This document shows positions 27,003 to 36,261 of a stretch of 64,000 bases of DNA, one piece after another. This DNA is from Paracoccus aestuariivivens (GTDB lineage Bacteria; Pseudomonadota; Alphaproteobacteria; Rhodobacterales; Rhodobacteraceae): the NCBI RefSeq assembly GCF_009711225.1, contig NZ_WMIE01000001.1, positions 248,001-312,000 on the forward strand, read 5' to 3'. The notes beneath the pieces were generated by a model. The model saw only the letters and a list, made by a program, of their open reading frames with translations, made no database searches and was not told where the DNA came from. A program made the translations under genes and the position numbers. Numbering within the stretch: the first letter of the stretch is position 1; the number at the start of each line of letters is the position of its first letter.

Positions 27003-27878
27003 ATGAGCCATCCGCATCTTGCCGAATTTCTCAGACAATCGCCGGACCGCTTGGAAAAAGGGCCCATCGCGATCATCCTGATCGAGGATTCGGCTGCGGT
27101 CGCACAAACTCTGGCGCATCACCTGAAATGCGGCTTCAGGCTGATCCTTGCTTTGTCAGCCGAGCCCCTGCCCTCGCACGCCCTACCCGAGGACGAACTG
27201 GGCCGGATCGTCAATCTCAAGTTCGACTCGCGCCAGCACCGCGCCCATGTCAGCGCCGTCAACACCGTGATCGAGGCGGTTCCGCCCAATACATGGCTGT
27301 ATTACGGCTATAACGCCGAATTCCTGTTCTACCCGTTCTCGGAAAACCGCACCGTCGGCGAGATGCTGACCTTCCACGCCGAAGAGCGCCGACGGGCCAT
27401 GCTGTCCTATGTCGTGGACCTCTACGCGCCCGATCTGGACCGCTTCCCAGACGCCGTCAGCATGAACGAAGCGATGTTCGATCGCTCGGGCTACTTTGCC
27501 TTGGGGCGCAAGGATCGAGATGGCAACGAACTTGAACGGCAGCTGGATTTCCACGGCGGTCTGCGCTGGCGCTTCGAGGAACATATACCCGCCGACCGCC
27601 GCCGCATCGACCGGATTTCACTGTTCCGCACCCAGCCGGGCCTGCGCATGTTGCCCGATCACCGGCTTAACGATGCGGAATACAACACTTATGCCTGTCC
27701 TTGGCATCACAACCTGACAGCGGCGGTGGCCTCGTTCCGGGTCGCCAAGGCGCTTGCCCGAAACCCCGGCTCGCGCCGCGAGATCGGGTCGTTCAGCTGG
27801 CGGAACTCGACACCATTCCGCTGGCATTCGCAGCAATTGATGGATTTCGGGCTGATGGAGCCCGGACAGTGGTTCTAG
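27003..27878 (+). CDS. conserved protein, glycosyltransferase family 2-like
   Basis: 291 residues from the ATG at 27003; an ATG at 26976 would add nine. The N-terminus PIAIILIEDSAAVAQTLAHHLKCGFRLILALS resembles the first beta-alpha-beta unit of GT-A glycosyltransferases annotated as family 2 in Rhodobacteraceae. A clean DXD metal motif is not evident, although DLYAPDLD and Trp/His-rich blocks (CPWHHNLTAA, RNSTPFRWHS) occur. There is no signal peptide or membrane helix. It stands alone ahead of fabA with a 175-bp gap, and its gene start lies in a region shared with the infC promoter. The function is uncertain. Confidence 0.65.
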   Translation: MSHPHLAEFLRQSPDRLEKGPIAIILIEDSAAVAQTLAHHLKCGFRLILALSAEPLPSHALPEDELGRIVNLKFDSRQHRAHVSAVNTVIEAVPPNTWLYYGYNAEFLFYPFSENRTVGEMLTFHAEERRRAMLSYVVDLYAPDLDRFPDAVSMNEAMFDRSGYFALGRKDRDGNELERQLDFHGGLRWRFEEHIPADRRRIDRISLFRTQPGLRMLPDHRLNDAEYNTYACPWHHNLTAAVASFRVAKALARNPGSRREIGSFSWRNSTPFRWHSQQLMDFGLMEPGQWF

Positions 27879-28053
27879 GCCTGCACCGACGTTCCGAAAA
27901 CGGGTGAATCGCTGGAAAAATCTGCATTAATCTGCGACCCTTGCACCTCTGGCGGGCGCAATGATAGACCCTGCCCAAAGTTTCGCGCCGGTTTTTGTGA
28001 TCCGGTGGCGATTTCCTGACGCCACGTCACCTTCGAGGGAGCAATAGACGCGC

Positions 28054-28563
28054 ATGACGATGACCCAGACCAGCTTTAGCAAAGAAGACCTGCTGGCATG
28101 CGCCCGTGGCGAGCTGTTCGGGCCCGGCAACGCGCAGCTGCCCGAACCCCCGATGCTGATGATGGACCGCATCACCGAAATCTCGGGCGATGGCGGATTG
28201 CACGGCAAAGGTCACGTCGTGGCCGAGTTCGACATCACGCCCGATCTGTGGTTCTTCGGCTGCCATTTTCCCGGCAACCCGATCATGCCCGGCTGCCTTG
28301 GCCTTGACGGCTTGTGGCAGCTGACCGGCTTCAATCTGGGCTGGCGCGGCTGGACCGGTCGCGGCTATGCCCTGGGCGTGGGCGAGGTCAAACTGACCGG
28401 CATGGTCCGTCCGGATCGCAAAATGCTTCGTTATTATGTAGACTTCACCAAAGCCGTGCAGACCCGTCGCCTGACCATGGGTGTGGCGGATGGCCGCGTC
28501 GAGGCCGATGGTGAAGTCATCTACCAAGTCAAAGACATGAAAGTCGCGCTGTCGGAAAGCTGA
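28054..28563 (+). CDS. fabA: 3-hydroxydecanoyl-ACP dehydratase/isomerase
   Basis: 169-residue bifunctional enzyme that dehydrates 3-hydroxydecanoyl-ACP and isomerises the trans-2 to the cis-3 product, the branch point to unsaturated fatty acids. The active-site block [20 protein letters not shown] contains the catalytic His and Asp, and the N-terminal [20 protein letters not shown] is characteristic. It heads an operon with fabB 26 bp downstream and fabI. Start at 28054 or the ATG two codons later are both possible. The standard length and motifs leave little doubt. Confidence 0.97.
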   Translation: MTMTQTSFSKEDLLACARGELFGPGNAQLPEPPMLMMDRITEISGDGGLHGKGHVVAEFDITPDLWFFGCHFPGNPIMPGCLGLDGLWQLTGFNLGWRGWTGRGYALGVGEVKLTGMVRPDRKMLRYYVDFTKAVQTRRLTMGVADGRVEADGEVIYQVKDMKVALSES

Positions 28564-28589
28564 CTTCGCACCGAAATCAGGAGAGCCCC

Positions 28590-29819
28590 ATGCGCCGCGT
28601 CGTCGTCACTGGTCTAGGCATCGTTTCCAGCATCGGCAACAATGCCTCCGAGGTCCTTGCATCGCTGAAAGCCGGTAAATCCGGCATCACCGCGAATGAG
28701 GACATGAAAGAATACGGTTTCCGCAGCCAAGTCGCTGGCGCGGTCAAGCTTGACCCCAAGGAACTTATCGACAAGCGCGTGCTGCGCTTCATGGGTCCGG
28801 GGGCGGCTTACGGCTATCTCGCCATGCAGCAGGCCATCGCCGATGCGGGGCTTGAGGAAAGCGATATCGTGAACCCGCGCACCGGCCTGATCGCCGGTTC
28901 GGGCGGGCCGTCGACCTCGTCCATGTTCGCGGCGCATCAGACGGTGCTGGCCTCGGGCGCGCCGAAAAAGATCGGTCCGTTCGCCGTGCCGAAGTGCATG
29001 AGTTCGACCATCTCGGCGAACCTCTCGACCGCGTTCCGCATCAAGGGCGTGAACTACTCGATCACCTCGGCCTGCTCGACCTCGCTGCATTGCATCGGCA
29101 ATGCCGCCGAGCAGATCGCGATGGGCCGTCAGGACATCATGTTCGCTGGTGGTGCCGAGGAACTGGACTGGACCCTGTCCTGCCTCTTCGATGCGATGGG
29201 CGCGATGTCGTCGAAATACAACGACCAGCCGGAGAAAGCCTCGCGCGCCTTCGACGCGAACCGCGACGGTTTCGTCATCTCGGGCGGCGGCGGCATTCTG
29301 GTTCTGGAAGAGCTGGAACACGCGAAGGCTCGCGGTGCCAAGATCTATGCCGAAGTCACCGGCTATGCCGCGACCTCGGACGGGCATGACATGGTCGCCC
29401 CCTCGGGCGAAGGCGGCGAGCGCGCGATGCGGCTGGCGCTGGAGACCCTGCAGGCAGGCCGCAAGGTTGGCTATATCAACGCGCATGGCACCTCGACCCC
29501 GGTCGGTGACGTGGGCGAGGTTCAGGCCGTCCGCCGCGTCTTTGGCGAAGGCTCGACGCCGCTGATCTCGTCGACCAAGTCGATGACCGGCCACAGCCAA
29601 GGCGCGACCGGTGCGCAGGAGGCGGTCTATTGCCTGCTGATGCTGGACAATGACTTCATCGCACCGTCGATCAATGTCGAGACGCTGGACCCCGCAATTC
29701 ACGACAACGAAATTGCAACCAAGCTGATCGAGAACGCCGGACTTGACACAGTGATGACGAACTCGTTCGGTTTCGGTGGCACGAACGGCTCGATGCTGCT
29801 GTCCAAATATCTTGGGTAA
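28590..29819 (+). CDS. fabB: 3-oxoacyl-ACP synthase I
   Basis: 409-residue beta-ketoacyl-ACP synthase I, which elongates the cis-3-decenoyl-ACP made by FabA. The Cys-His-His triad is visible: [21 protein letters not shown] and [12 protein letters not shown]. It lies between fabA (26 bp) and fabI (6 bp), a classical alphaproteobacterial fabABI cluster. AGGAGAG precedes the ATG. The length matches FabB rather than FabF (about 415 residues); context decides for FabB. Confidence 0.97.
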   Translation: MRRVVVTGLGIVSSIGNNASEVLASLKAGKSGITANEDMKEYGFRSQVAGAVKLDPKELIDKRVLRFMGPGAAYGYLAMQQAIADAGLEESDIVNPRTGLIAGSGGPSTSSMFAAHQTVLASGAPKKIGPFAVPKCMSSTISANLSTAFRIKGVNYSITSACSTSLHCIGNAAEQIAMGRQDIMFAGGAEELDWTLSCLFDAMGAMSSKYNDQPEKASRAFDANRDGFVISGGGGILVLEELEHAKARGAKIYAEVTGYAATSDGHDMVAPSGEGGERAMRLALETLQAGRKVGYINAHGTSTPVGDVGEVQAVRRVFGEGSTPLISSTKSMTGHSQGATGAQEAVYCLLMLDNDFIAPSINVETLDPAIHDNEIATKLIENAGLDTVMTNSFGFGGTNGSMLLSKYLG

Positions 29820-29825
29820 TCGACC

Positions 29826-30614
29826 ATGACGGATTTGATGAAGGGTAAACGCGGCCTTGTGATGGGGGTCGCGAATGATCGTTCGATCGCCTGGGGCATC
29901 GCCAAGGCGCTGGCCGATCAAGGCGCGGAACTGGCCTTTTCCTATCAGGGCGAGGCTTTCGGCAAGCGGGTCGAACCGCTGGCCGCCAGCGTCGGCTCGG
30001 ATTTTCTCGTGGACGTGGACGTAACAGATGACGCATCGCTCGACGCAGCTTTCGGCCAGATCGAAGCGCGCTGGGGTAAGCTGGATTTCATCGTCCATGC
30101 CATCGCGTTTTCCGACAAGAACGAACTGACCGGTCGTTTCGTCGACACCTCGCGCGAGAATTTCAAGAATTCGCTGACGATTTCCTGCTACTCGCTGGTC
30201 GATGTGGCACGCCGCGCGCGTCCGCTGATGACCGAGGGCGGCACGATCCTGACGCTGACCTATGGCGGTTCGAACCGGGTGACGCCCTTCTATAACGTGA
30301 TGGGCGTGGCCAAGGCGGCGCTGGAATCGGCGGTGCGTTACCTCGCCAACGACCTCGGCCCCGAGGGCATCCGCGTCAACGCGATCAGCCCCGGCCCGAT
30401 GAAGACCCTTGCCGGTGCAGCCATCGGCGGCGCGCGCAGGACCTATCGCCATACCGAAGCAAACGCCCCCCTGCGCTCCAACGCGACGCTGGAATCCATC
30501 GGCGGCACGGCGGTCTGGCTGTGCTCGGATTGGGGTGCCTGCACCACGGGCGAGATTATTCTGGTCGATGGCGGCTACCACGTTCTGGGGATGCCACAGT
30601 CGGAAAACCTCTGA
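29826..30614 (+). CDS. fabI: enoyl-ACP reductase (NADH)
   Basis: 262-residue short-chain-dehydrogenase-type enoyl-ACP reductase that completes each round of fatty acid elongation; triclosan's classic target. It has the FabI-type dinucleotide start GLVMGVANDRSIAWGIAKAL and the catalytic YNVMGVAKAALES (Tyr-X6-Lys). NPGP-type loop AISPGPMKTLA is present. The stop overlaps the next ATG (TGATG). Many alphaproteobacteria carry two fabI genes; only this one is in the window. Confidence 0.96.
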   Translation: MTDLMKGKRGLVMGVANDRSIAWGIAKALADQGAELAFSYQGEAFGKRVEPLAASVGSDFLVDVDVTDDASLDAAFGQIEARWGKLDFIVHAIAFSDKNELTGRFVDTSRENFKNSLTISCYSLVDVARRARPLMTEGGTILTLTYGGSNRVTPFYNVMGVAKAALESAVRYLANDLGPEGIRVNAISPGPMKTLAGAAIGGARRTYRHTEANAPLRSNATLESIGGTAVWLCSDWGACTTGEIILVDGGYHVLGMPQSENL

Positions 30615-31441
30615 TGCAGATCAGCCACTTCACCGCCAGTGACGGAGCCCGCCTCGCCTATCGCGATCAAGGTCAGGGACTTCCGGTTCTGGCGCTGTCA
30701 GGGCTGACCCGCACGGGGCTGGACTTTGACTATCTGGCCCCGCACCTGCCCGATATCCGGCTGATCCGCCCGGATTATCGGGGCCGGGGCCAGTCCGAAT
30801 GGACCGGCGTCGATAGCTACACCGTCCCGCAAGAGGCGCGGGATGCGCTGGAACTGCTCGACCATCTGGGGATCGAACGCGCAGCCATTCTGGGCACCTC
30901 GCGTGGCGGCATCATCGGCATGTATCTGGCTGCAACCGCGCCGCAGCGAATGCTGGGCGTGTGCCTGAACGATGTCGGCCCTATCCTGCACCGCGCTGGC
31001 CTTGAAAAGATCAAGGACTATGTCGGGCGCAATCCGGTCGCGAAGTCCCACGAGGAACTGGCGCTCAAGTTGCCGCGCCTGATGACCGAATTTCAGGGCG
31101 TTCCCGAATCCCGCTGGCTTGAGGAATCCCGCCGTCATTACATTGCGACTCCTGACGGGCTGCGGATCAACTACGACCCCGCCCTGCGCGAATCCTTCCT
31201 TGATGCGTTCAAAGGTCCCGAGGTCGATCTTTGGCCGCTATTCGACGCCGCCAAAGGCATGCCTCTGGCCCTGATCCGTGGGCAGAATTCGGACCTGCTT
31301 TCGCCCGAAATCACCACCGAGATGCGCGCCCGCCGCCCTGACATGATCTTTGCCGAGGTGCCGGGCCGCGGCCATATCCCCTATCTGGACGAACCCGAGG
31401 CCATTGCCGCGATCCACGATTGGCTGGCACTGATCCGCTAG
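30614..31441 (+). CDS. alpha/beta hydrolase
   Basis: 275-residue alpha/beta-hydrolase-fold protein. The nucleophile elbow is GTSRGGIIGMYLA, with the oxyanion region SGLTRTGLDFD, an acid near RGQNSDLLS and the histidine in GRGHIPYLDEPEA. The start overlaps the fabI stop (TGATG), implying translational coupling to fatty-acid genes; esterase, thioesterase or haloperoxidase-like substrates are all possible. It ends convergent with the small lipoprotein gene. Confidence 0.85.
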   Translation: MQISHFTASDGARLAYRDQGQGLPVLALSGLTRTGLDFDYLAPHLPDIRLIRPDYRGRGQSEWTGVDSYTVPQEARDALELLDHLGIERAAILGTSRGGIIGMYLAATAPQRMLGVCLNDVGPILHRAGLEKIKDYVGRNPVAKSHEELALKLPRLMTEFQGVPESRWLEESRRHYIATPDGLRINYDPALRESFLDAFKGPEVDLWPLFDAAKGMPLALIRGQNSDLLSPEITTEMRARRPDMIFAEVPGRGHIPYLDEPEAIAAIHDWLALIR

Positions 31442-31454
31442 GCGCGGCGATCGG

Positions 31455-31622
31455 TCAATTCGCCGTAGCGGCTCCGACCGTGGCACCGGCCACCGCGCCC
31501 ACGGGTCCACCGACGACCGCGCCGCCGATTCCTCCGGTCGCAGCGCGTTCGGTCGGATTATCCCCGCAGGCCGAGATCGCCAGAACCATTCCACCCAAAA
31601 GGGCCGCTGCCAGAATATTCAT
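31455..31622 (-). CDS. small glycine-zipper lipoprotein
   Basis: 55 residues. MNILAAALLGGMVLAISACGDN is a lipoprotein signal with cysteine at about residue 19, followed by a glycine-zipper helix (TGGIGGAVVGGPVGAVAGATVGA) of the SlyB/OsmB-like small envelope type. The ATG at 31622 has AAAGGACA upstream. Function unknown; such proteins associate with the outer membrane. It lies between the hydrolase (convergent) and the SGNH-like gene, with 93 bp to the latter. Confidence 0.75.
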   Translation of the reverse strand: MNILAAALLGGMVLAISACGDNPTERAATGGIGGAVVGGPVGAVAGATVGAATAN

Positions 31623-31715
31623 CGCATTGTCCTTTCCATGAAGCATGCGGCGCAAGGCCGCCTCATAGAAAATGACGCTGGAGACGCGGTTTCGGTTCCG
31701 GTCCGAACCCCGACC

Positions 31716-32717
31716 TCACACCCCTGTCAAGGGCTGCGAGGTCACGACCTGCCACACCACTTCCTGCATCCGACGCGCCAATTCGGGCGATGGCGCCTGC
31801 GCGGGCTCGCCATTCCCCAACTTCAATTCATGCGGCAGGCCGACCGGAGTCTTGCCGTAGATCACCGCATAATGGGTCAAAGCGATCAGGTAATTTCCCA
31901 GATCGTTCATATGGATGTCGTCGCGGAACAAATCCTCGCGCCGACGCAGCTCGGCAATGCCGCTGCCCGTCTCGGCCTCGGTGACCAGCGCGAACAGGAC
32001 CTGACCGGCGGGGATCAGCCAGACCGGACGTCCGGCCGCCCTTGCCGCTGGCCATAGAAGCTGTGTCCATAACCCATCAAGATCGTCCGGCAAACGATTC
32101 AGCCAGTCGTGATCCGGTGCCTTCAGGTCATGCCATGTCTCGTACAGAAAAATGTCGATATCCGGATTACCTTGGACAGCTTCGGCGGCCCATTTCCCCA
32201 CATAGGTCTTGCTGTCCTTGTACAGGATGGCATCGCGGACGCTGACCATCTCGGTCATGACAAACGCGCCGTATTCGCCGCTTTTCAGCGCCTCATGTGC
32301 ATCGCGGTATTTCGGCGTGGCGTTTTCCTGAGCGAAGCCATTGATCGCCTCGCGCCCCTGAAAATGCTCGCGCAGCGCCGTGCCCCACCCCAGTTGCAAC
32401 GCATAATCATGCCCCGCAAGCTGAACCAGCATGGCGGGCATGTCGCGCTCGACCAGACTGTGACCCAGATGATAGACTTGTTCGGGTCCTTGCGGCAGGA
32501 CGCGGCCCTTGGCGTAAAGCGGGCGGACATCCTCGCCGTTATCGTGATCGGGCATGACGATTTCCTGCGGCGTCAGGCGCCAGACTCCGCCAAGCACAAT
32601 CGCGACCGCCAAGACGATCAAACCGATCCGTGGCATCCATCCTCCGCGCCAGCGCAGCGCAAAATACAGCAAAGCTGCGACAGCAAGGGCGATGGCAAGG
32701 ATGGCAAGATGGCGCAA
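31716..32717 (-). CDS. membrane-anchored SGNH-hydrolase-like protein
   Basis: 333 residues. Two N-terminal helices (AILAIALAVAALLYFAL and IGLIVLAVAIVLGGVW) anchor a periplasmic domain of ~270 residues. VYHLGHSLVERDMP resembles the GDSL/SGNH block I (here GHS), and DDIHMNDLGNYLIAL carries the block V DXXH spacing, so an SGNH-type esterase/acetyltransferase-like fold is inferred. An Asn or Gly block III is less clear. The substrate is unknown; cell-envelope polysaccharides would fit the location. No close partner; the DUF475 gene lies 113 bp upstream in the same direction, separated by a terminator. Confidence 0.7.
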   Translation of the reverse strand: MRHLAILAIALAVAALLYFALRWRGGWMPRIGLIVLAVAIVLGGVWRLTPQEIVMPDHDNGEDVRPLYAKGRVLPQGPEQVYHLGHSLVERDMPAMLVQLAGHDYALQLGWGTALREHFQGREAINGFAQENATPKYRDAHEALKSGEYGAFVMTEMVSVRDAILYKDSKTYVGKWAAEAVQGNPDIDIFLYETWHDLKAPDHDWLNRLPDDLDGLWTQLLWPAARAAGRPVWLIPAGQVLFALVTEAETGSGIAELRRREDLFRDDIHMNDLGNYLIALTHYAVIYGKTPVGLPHELKLGNGEPAQAPSPELARRMQEVVWQVVTSQPLTGV

Positions 32718-32777
32718 GTCATTCTCCCGATCAGTGGTTGCCGGAAAACGCTAACGCAACTTCATCTAAATCAGGCA

Positions 32778-32807
32778 ACAAAAAAGCCGCCCCTATTCAG
32801 GGACGGC
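32778..32807 (-). terminator. intrinsic terminator of the DUF475 gene
   Basis: On the minus strand a 9-bp stem (GCCGTCCCT / AGGGGCGGC, one G-T pair) is followed by TTTTTTGTTG, 24 bp behind the stop at 32831. Confidence 0.8.
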
Positions 32808-32830
32808 CCGATGTTTCTATGGCAGGGAGA

Positions 32831-33928
32831 TCAGCTTTCGGCTGCCACCCGCTTGCGATTCCAGCGGATCGACGACCACAGCGAGATACCGATCAGCGTG
32901 GCGCCGCCCAGACCGGTGATGACCTCGGGGATATGCATCAGCGGCTGGATGAACATGATGATCGACAGCGCGATGATCGCGTAGAAGGCACCGTGTTCAA
33001 GGAAGCGGTATTCGGCCAGAGTGCCGCGCTCGACCAGCATGATGGTCATCGAGCGGACATACATCGCGCCGATGCCAAGGCCGATGGCGATGACGAACAG
33101 GTTGTGGGTCAACGCGAAAGCACCGATCACGCCGTCGAAGCTGAACGAGGCATCCAGAACTTCCAGATACAGGAAAGCACCCAGACCGCCCTTGGCACCG
33201 GCTTGCAGCGTCTGCTGCTGCGTGCTGTCCAGCAGCCCGCCCAGAACCTCGACCAACAGGAAGGTCAGCAGACCCCAGATCGCCGAGCGGAAGAAGACCT
33301 CGGATTCGACATCGCCAAGGAAGCGCGAGAAGATCAGGACGGTGACCAGAACGATCGCCACCTCGATGCCACGGATGGTGGCGTAGCGCTGCATCTTGTC
33401 TTCCAGCCAGCGGACCCAGTGAACGTCTTTCTCGTGGTCGAAGAAGAAGCTCAGGCCAACCATCATCAGGAAGGTACCGCCAAAGGCCGCGATGGGCAGG
33501 TGCGCGTCATGCATGATGCGCGAATATTCATCGGGTTGGCTTGCCGCCAGAACCATCGCCTCCCACGGGCCGATATTGGCCGCGATCACGACGATGAGCA
33601 GCGGGAAGACGATCCGCATGCCGAAAACGGCGATCACGATCCCCCAGGTCAGGAAGCGGTGCTGCCATTCGGGGGTCATGTCCTTGAGCTTGTTCGCGTT
33701 GACGATCGCGTTGTCGAAGCTCAGCGAGATTTCCAGCACCGCAAGTACGGCGCAGATGAAGAAGACCGACAGCGTTCCGCCGACCGTCCCCGTCGAGATC
33801 CAGCCCAGATACGCGCCAAGCGCGAGACCGACGGCCGTAACGATGAACGACCAACGGAAATAGCTGAGGGTGGATGCTTGGGCTCCATTCGCGGTTCCCC
33901 CCGCGAGAGGGTTGTGTCCTTGTTGCAT
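32831..33928 (-). CDS. DUF475/TerC-like membrane protein
   Basis: 365-residue integral membrane protein with about nine helices. The repeated acidic pattern LEISLSFDNAIVNANKLKDM and EVLDASFSFDGVIGAFAL is characteristic of DUF475 within the TerC superfamily, whose members export or handle metal ions such as manganese; that role is inferred here from the family. The start at 33928 (MQQGHNPLAGG) is used because ten-residue upstream extension lacks support. I looked for a yybP-ykoY manganese riboswitch in the upstream 190 bp and saw none. Confidence 0.85.
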   Translation of the reverse strand: MQQGHNPLAGGTANGAQASTLSYFRWSFIVTAVGLALGAYLGWISTGTVGGTLSVFFICAVLAVLEISLSFDNAIVNANKLKDMTPEWQHRFLTWGIVIAVFGMRIVFPLLIVVIAANIGPWEAMVLAASQPDEYSRIMHDAHLPIAAFGGTFLMMVGLSFFFDHEKDVHWVRWLEDKMQRYATIRGIEVAIVLVTVLIFSRFLGDVESEVFFRSAIWGLLTFLLVEVLGGLLDSTQQQTLQAGAKGGLGAFLYLEVLDASFSFDGVIGAFALTHNLFVIAIGLGIGAMYVRSMTIMLVERGTLAEYRFLEHGAFYAIIALSIIMFIQPLMHIPEVITGLGGATLIGISLWSSIRWNRKRVAAES

Positions 33929-34117
33929 GTGAGAACATAGGTCCAGGCGGCTGGTCAAAGATCGATGCCGACATCACGAACGTGCCGCCACGTTTCGCCA
34001 GAGGGGCCCGGACACCAAACTGTATTCACGCTTTCGCGAATGGCCGGAAGATGGAGGTTCGTTGCCGAAAACGCAAGTCTGATGTTACGTTTTTGCGCTA
34101 TCAGCCGTGCCGAACCG

Positions 34118-35515
34118 TCACTCATCCGCCGCAGAAAAGCTGATCCGCGCACAAAGCCCCTGCCCTTCTGCGCCATCATCCAGACTAAGCCTGCCGCCGA
34201 ACAATGCCGCGATTTCATCGACGACGGGCAGGCCCAACCCCATTCCCGGTCCTTGCGTGGGGCCGCGCGCGAAGCGGCTTATTGCGCTCGCGCGGGCATC
34301 GGGCGGGATGCCCGGACCGTCATCCTCGACTTCAAGAATGGCGTTCTGACCGTCGCGGCCCACCCGCACCGTCACCACGGCCCCTGCCCCGCCATGCAGG
34401 ATCGCGTTCGAGATCAGGTTCCGAAGCGCCTCGCCAAGCAGCAAGGGCTCGGCGCGAATCATCAGCGGGGCATCGCTGCCCTCGTAGCCCAGATCGATCC
34501 CCGCCTCGGCGGCAGCGGGGATCTGGTCGGCGGTCAGATTGCGCGCAAACCCCGCCAGATCCATCGGTCCCGCATCGCTGCCAGCCGCCGCATCCACCTT
34601 GGCCAGCAACAGGAGCTGCGCCAGAATGCGCTCGGCATGGGCGACGGCGGCATCGCCCTTGCTGGCTGCGGCCTGCGCCTCGGTCAGGGTCGAGGCCCGC
34701 GCCGCCAGCGCAAGCTGCGTCCGGACGACAGCCAAGGGCGTCCGAAGCTGATGTCCCGCATTGCCGGTAAAGTTCCGCATCCCGTCCAGAGCCGATTTCA
34801 GCCGTAGCATGAACGAATTGATCGTCCCGACCAATCCGCGCACCTCGGACGGAACCCGCGTCTCGACCGGACTAAGATCGTCGGGACTACGTTCGGCAAT
34901 CGCCTCTCCCAGCCGGTACAGCGGCCGCAGCGAAACAGTCACCGCTATCCCCACAATCGCCGCCGCGCCAAGGATCATCAGCGTCAGCCGCAACGCCGAG
35001 CGCATCAGGATCGTCCGCGTCAAAACGACCCGCGCCCGCGTCGTTTCGGCCACCGTGACGACAAAGGGCACTTCGTCGATTCCTGTCGAGGCCGCGCGGG
35101 CAAGGCTGGCCACCCGCACCGGCTCGCCACGGAATTCTCCATCGGAAAATGCCGGATCGCCACCCTGCACCGCGTCCGACATCGGCAGATCGGCATAGCC
35201 GGTCACCACATGCCCCGGCGGCCCATCGACGCGGTAGAAAACACGGTCCTCGGCGGCGGAGCTCAGCATTTCCAGCGCGCCATAGGGAATGTCGATGGCG
35301 ATGCGGCCGTCCGCGTCCAACGAGGCGCGTTCGGCGATGACCAGCGCCGATCCGGCCAGAACGCGGTCGGCCAAGGCATTCGCCATCCGCTCGGCCTCGC
35401 GCCATGTATCGAACAGCGCGAGCGTACCCAATGCGGCGGTAGCGACCAGAAGCCAAAGCAGCAACCGCCGCCGGATCGAGAAAGGTCGCCGTGGTGATCC
35501 GGCGGCCCGCGTCAA
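34118..35515 (-). CDS. tctE: sensor histidine kinase, TctE type
   Basis: 465-residue membrane kinase: helix 1 (LLLWLLVATAALGTLALF), a periplasmic domain of roughly 130 residues (2CSK_N type), helix 2, a HAMP-like linker, and the catalytic part with H-box FTGNAGHQLRTPLAVVRTQ, N-box LRNLISNAILHG and G-box DDGPGIPPDARASAIS. It is expected to sense tricarboxylates or a binding protein and phosphorylate the response regulator at 35512. The two genes overlap by 4 bp. The link to transport is supported by tctCBA nearby on the other strand; the ligand is inferred. Confidence 0.85.
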   Translation of the reverse strand: MTRAAGSPRRPFSIRRRLLLWLLVATAALGTLALFDTWREAERMANALADRVLAGSALVIAERASLDADGRIAIDIPYGALEMLSSAAEDRVFYRVDGPPGHVVTGYADLPMSDAVQGGDPAFSDGEFRGEPVRVASLARAASTGIDEVPFVVTVAETTRARVVLTRTILMRSALRLTLMILGAAAIVGIAVTVSLRPLYRLGEAIAERSPDDLSPVETRVPSEVRGLVGTINSFMLRLKSALDGMRNFTGNAGHQLRTPLAVVRTQLALAARASTLTEAQAAASKGDAAVAHAERILAQLLLLAKVDAAAGSDAGPMDLAGFARNLTADQIPAAAEAGIDLGYEGSDAPLMIRAEPLLLGEALRNLISNAILHGGAGAVVTVRVGRDGQNAILEVEDDGPGIPPDARASAISRFARGPTQGPGMGLGLPVVDEIAALFGGRLSLDDGAEGQGLCARISFSAADE

Positions 35516-36183
35516 GACGCCGCCCGGTCAAGGAAATAGCCGATCCCCCGCGCCGTCTTGACCGTCAGCCCGACTGGTGCCAGCCGCTTACGCAGGCGAC
35601 TGACATATTGCTCGATCGCATTGGCGGAAAGATCGTCTTCGAGAGAGGTCAGCGACTGCACGATGGATTCCCGTGGCACGACCTTTCCCGCTCGGGTGAT
35701 CAGCAATTCCAGCAAACCGCGTTCGCGCGCGGGCAGGTCCAAAGGCTGATCTCCCATCGAGAAGCTGCGGCTGTTCTGGTCAAAGGTCAGCCCCCCGAAG
35801 CTGACTGTCGCCGTCCGCAAACCCGCCTGACGCCGTAGAAGCGAACGGATGCGAGCCTCGAATTCGCCGATATCGAAGGGCTTTATCAGGTAGTCATCCG
35901 CCCCCAGATCCAGCCCCCGCACGCGATCTTCCGGCGCGCCCCGCGCGGTCAGGATCATCACCGCCGCAGGATTCCGGCGCGCCCGCATGGCGCGCAGCAC
36001 CTCAAGCCCGTCCATCTGCGGCAGGTTCAGGTCCAGAATGACCAGATCAAAGCTTTCGGCCGCCGCCAGCGCCTCGGCAGAGGCCCCGTCATGGACCACA
36101 TCCACAGCGTAACCGGACTGCCGCAGCAGGGCCGAAAGCCCCTCGGCCAGCGATTGGTTGTCCTCGACCAGTAGTATCCGCAT
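35512..36183 (-). CDS. tctD: OmpR/PhoB-family response regulator, TctD type
   Basis: 223 residues. The receiver domain has phospho-acceptor Asp in LVILDLNLPQMDG (near residue 51) and the conserved Lys in DYLIKPFD; the C-terminal winged-helix domain carries ARERGLLELLITRAGKVV and TARGIGYFL. It is the first gene of the regulator-kinase pair and is divergent from the binding-protein gene at 36262 (78 bp between starts). The most likely targets are that gene and tctC at 37535; a palindrome upstream of tctC is noted separately. Confidence 0.9.
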   Translation of the reverse strand: MRILLVEDNQSLAEGLSALLRQSGYAVDVVHDGASAEALAAAESFDLVILDLNLPQMDGLEVLRAMRARRNPAAVMILTARGAPEDRVRGLDLGADDYLIKPFDIGEFEARIRSLLRRQAGLRTATVSFGGLTFDQNSRSFSMGDQPLDLPARERGLLELLITRAGKVVPRESIVQSLTSLEDDLSANAIEQYVSRLRKRLAPVGLTVKTARGIGYFLDRAAS

Positions 36184-36261
36184 ATCTCCCCCGTAAGGGT
36201 GAACCTAACGCCCCGCGCGGCGCTTGTGAACGGGGGCCGCTTGAGGCAATCTCGCGCGATC

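Noticed and set aside
33929..34117. Manganese (yybP-ykoY) riboswitch ahead of the DUF475 gene
   Set aside because: No matching conserved core seen in the upstream region.
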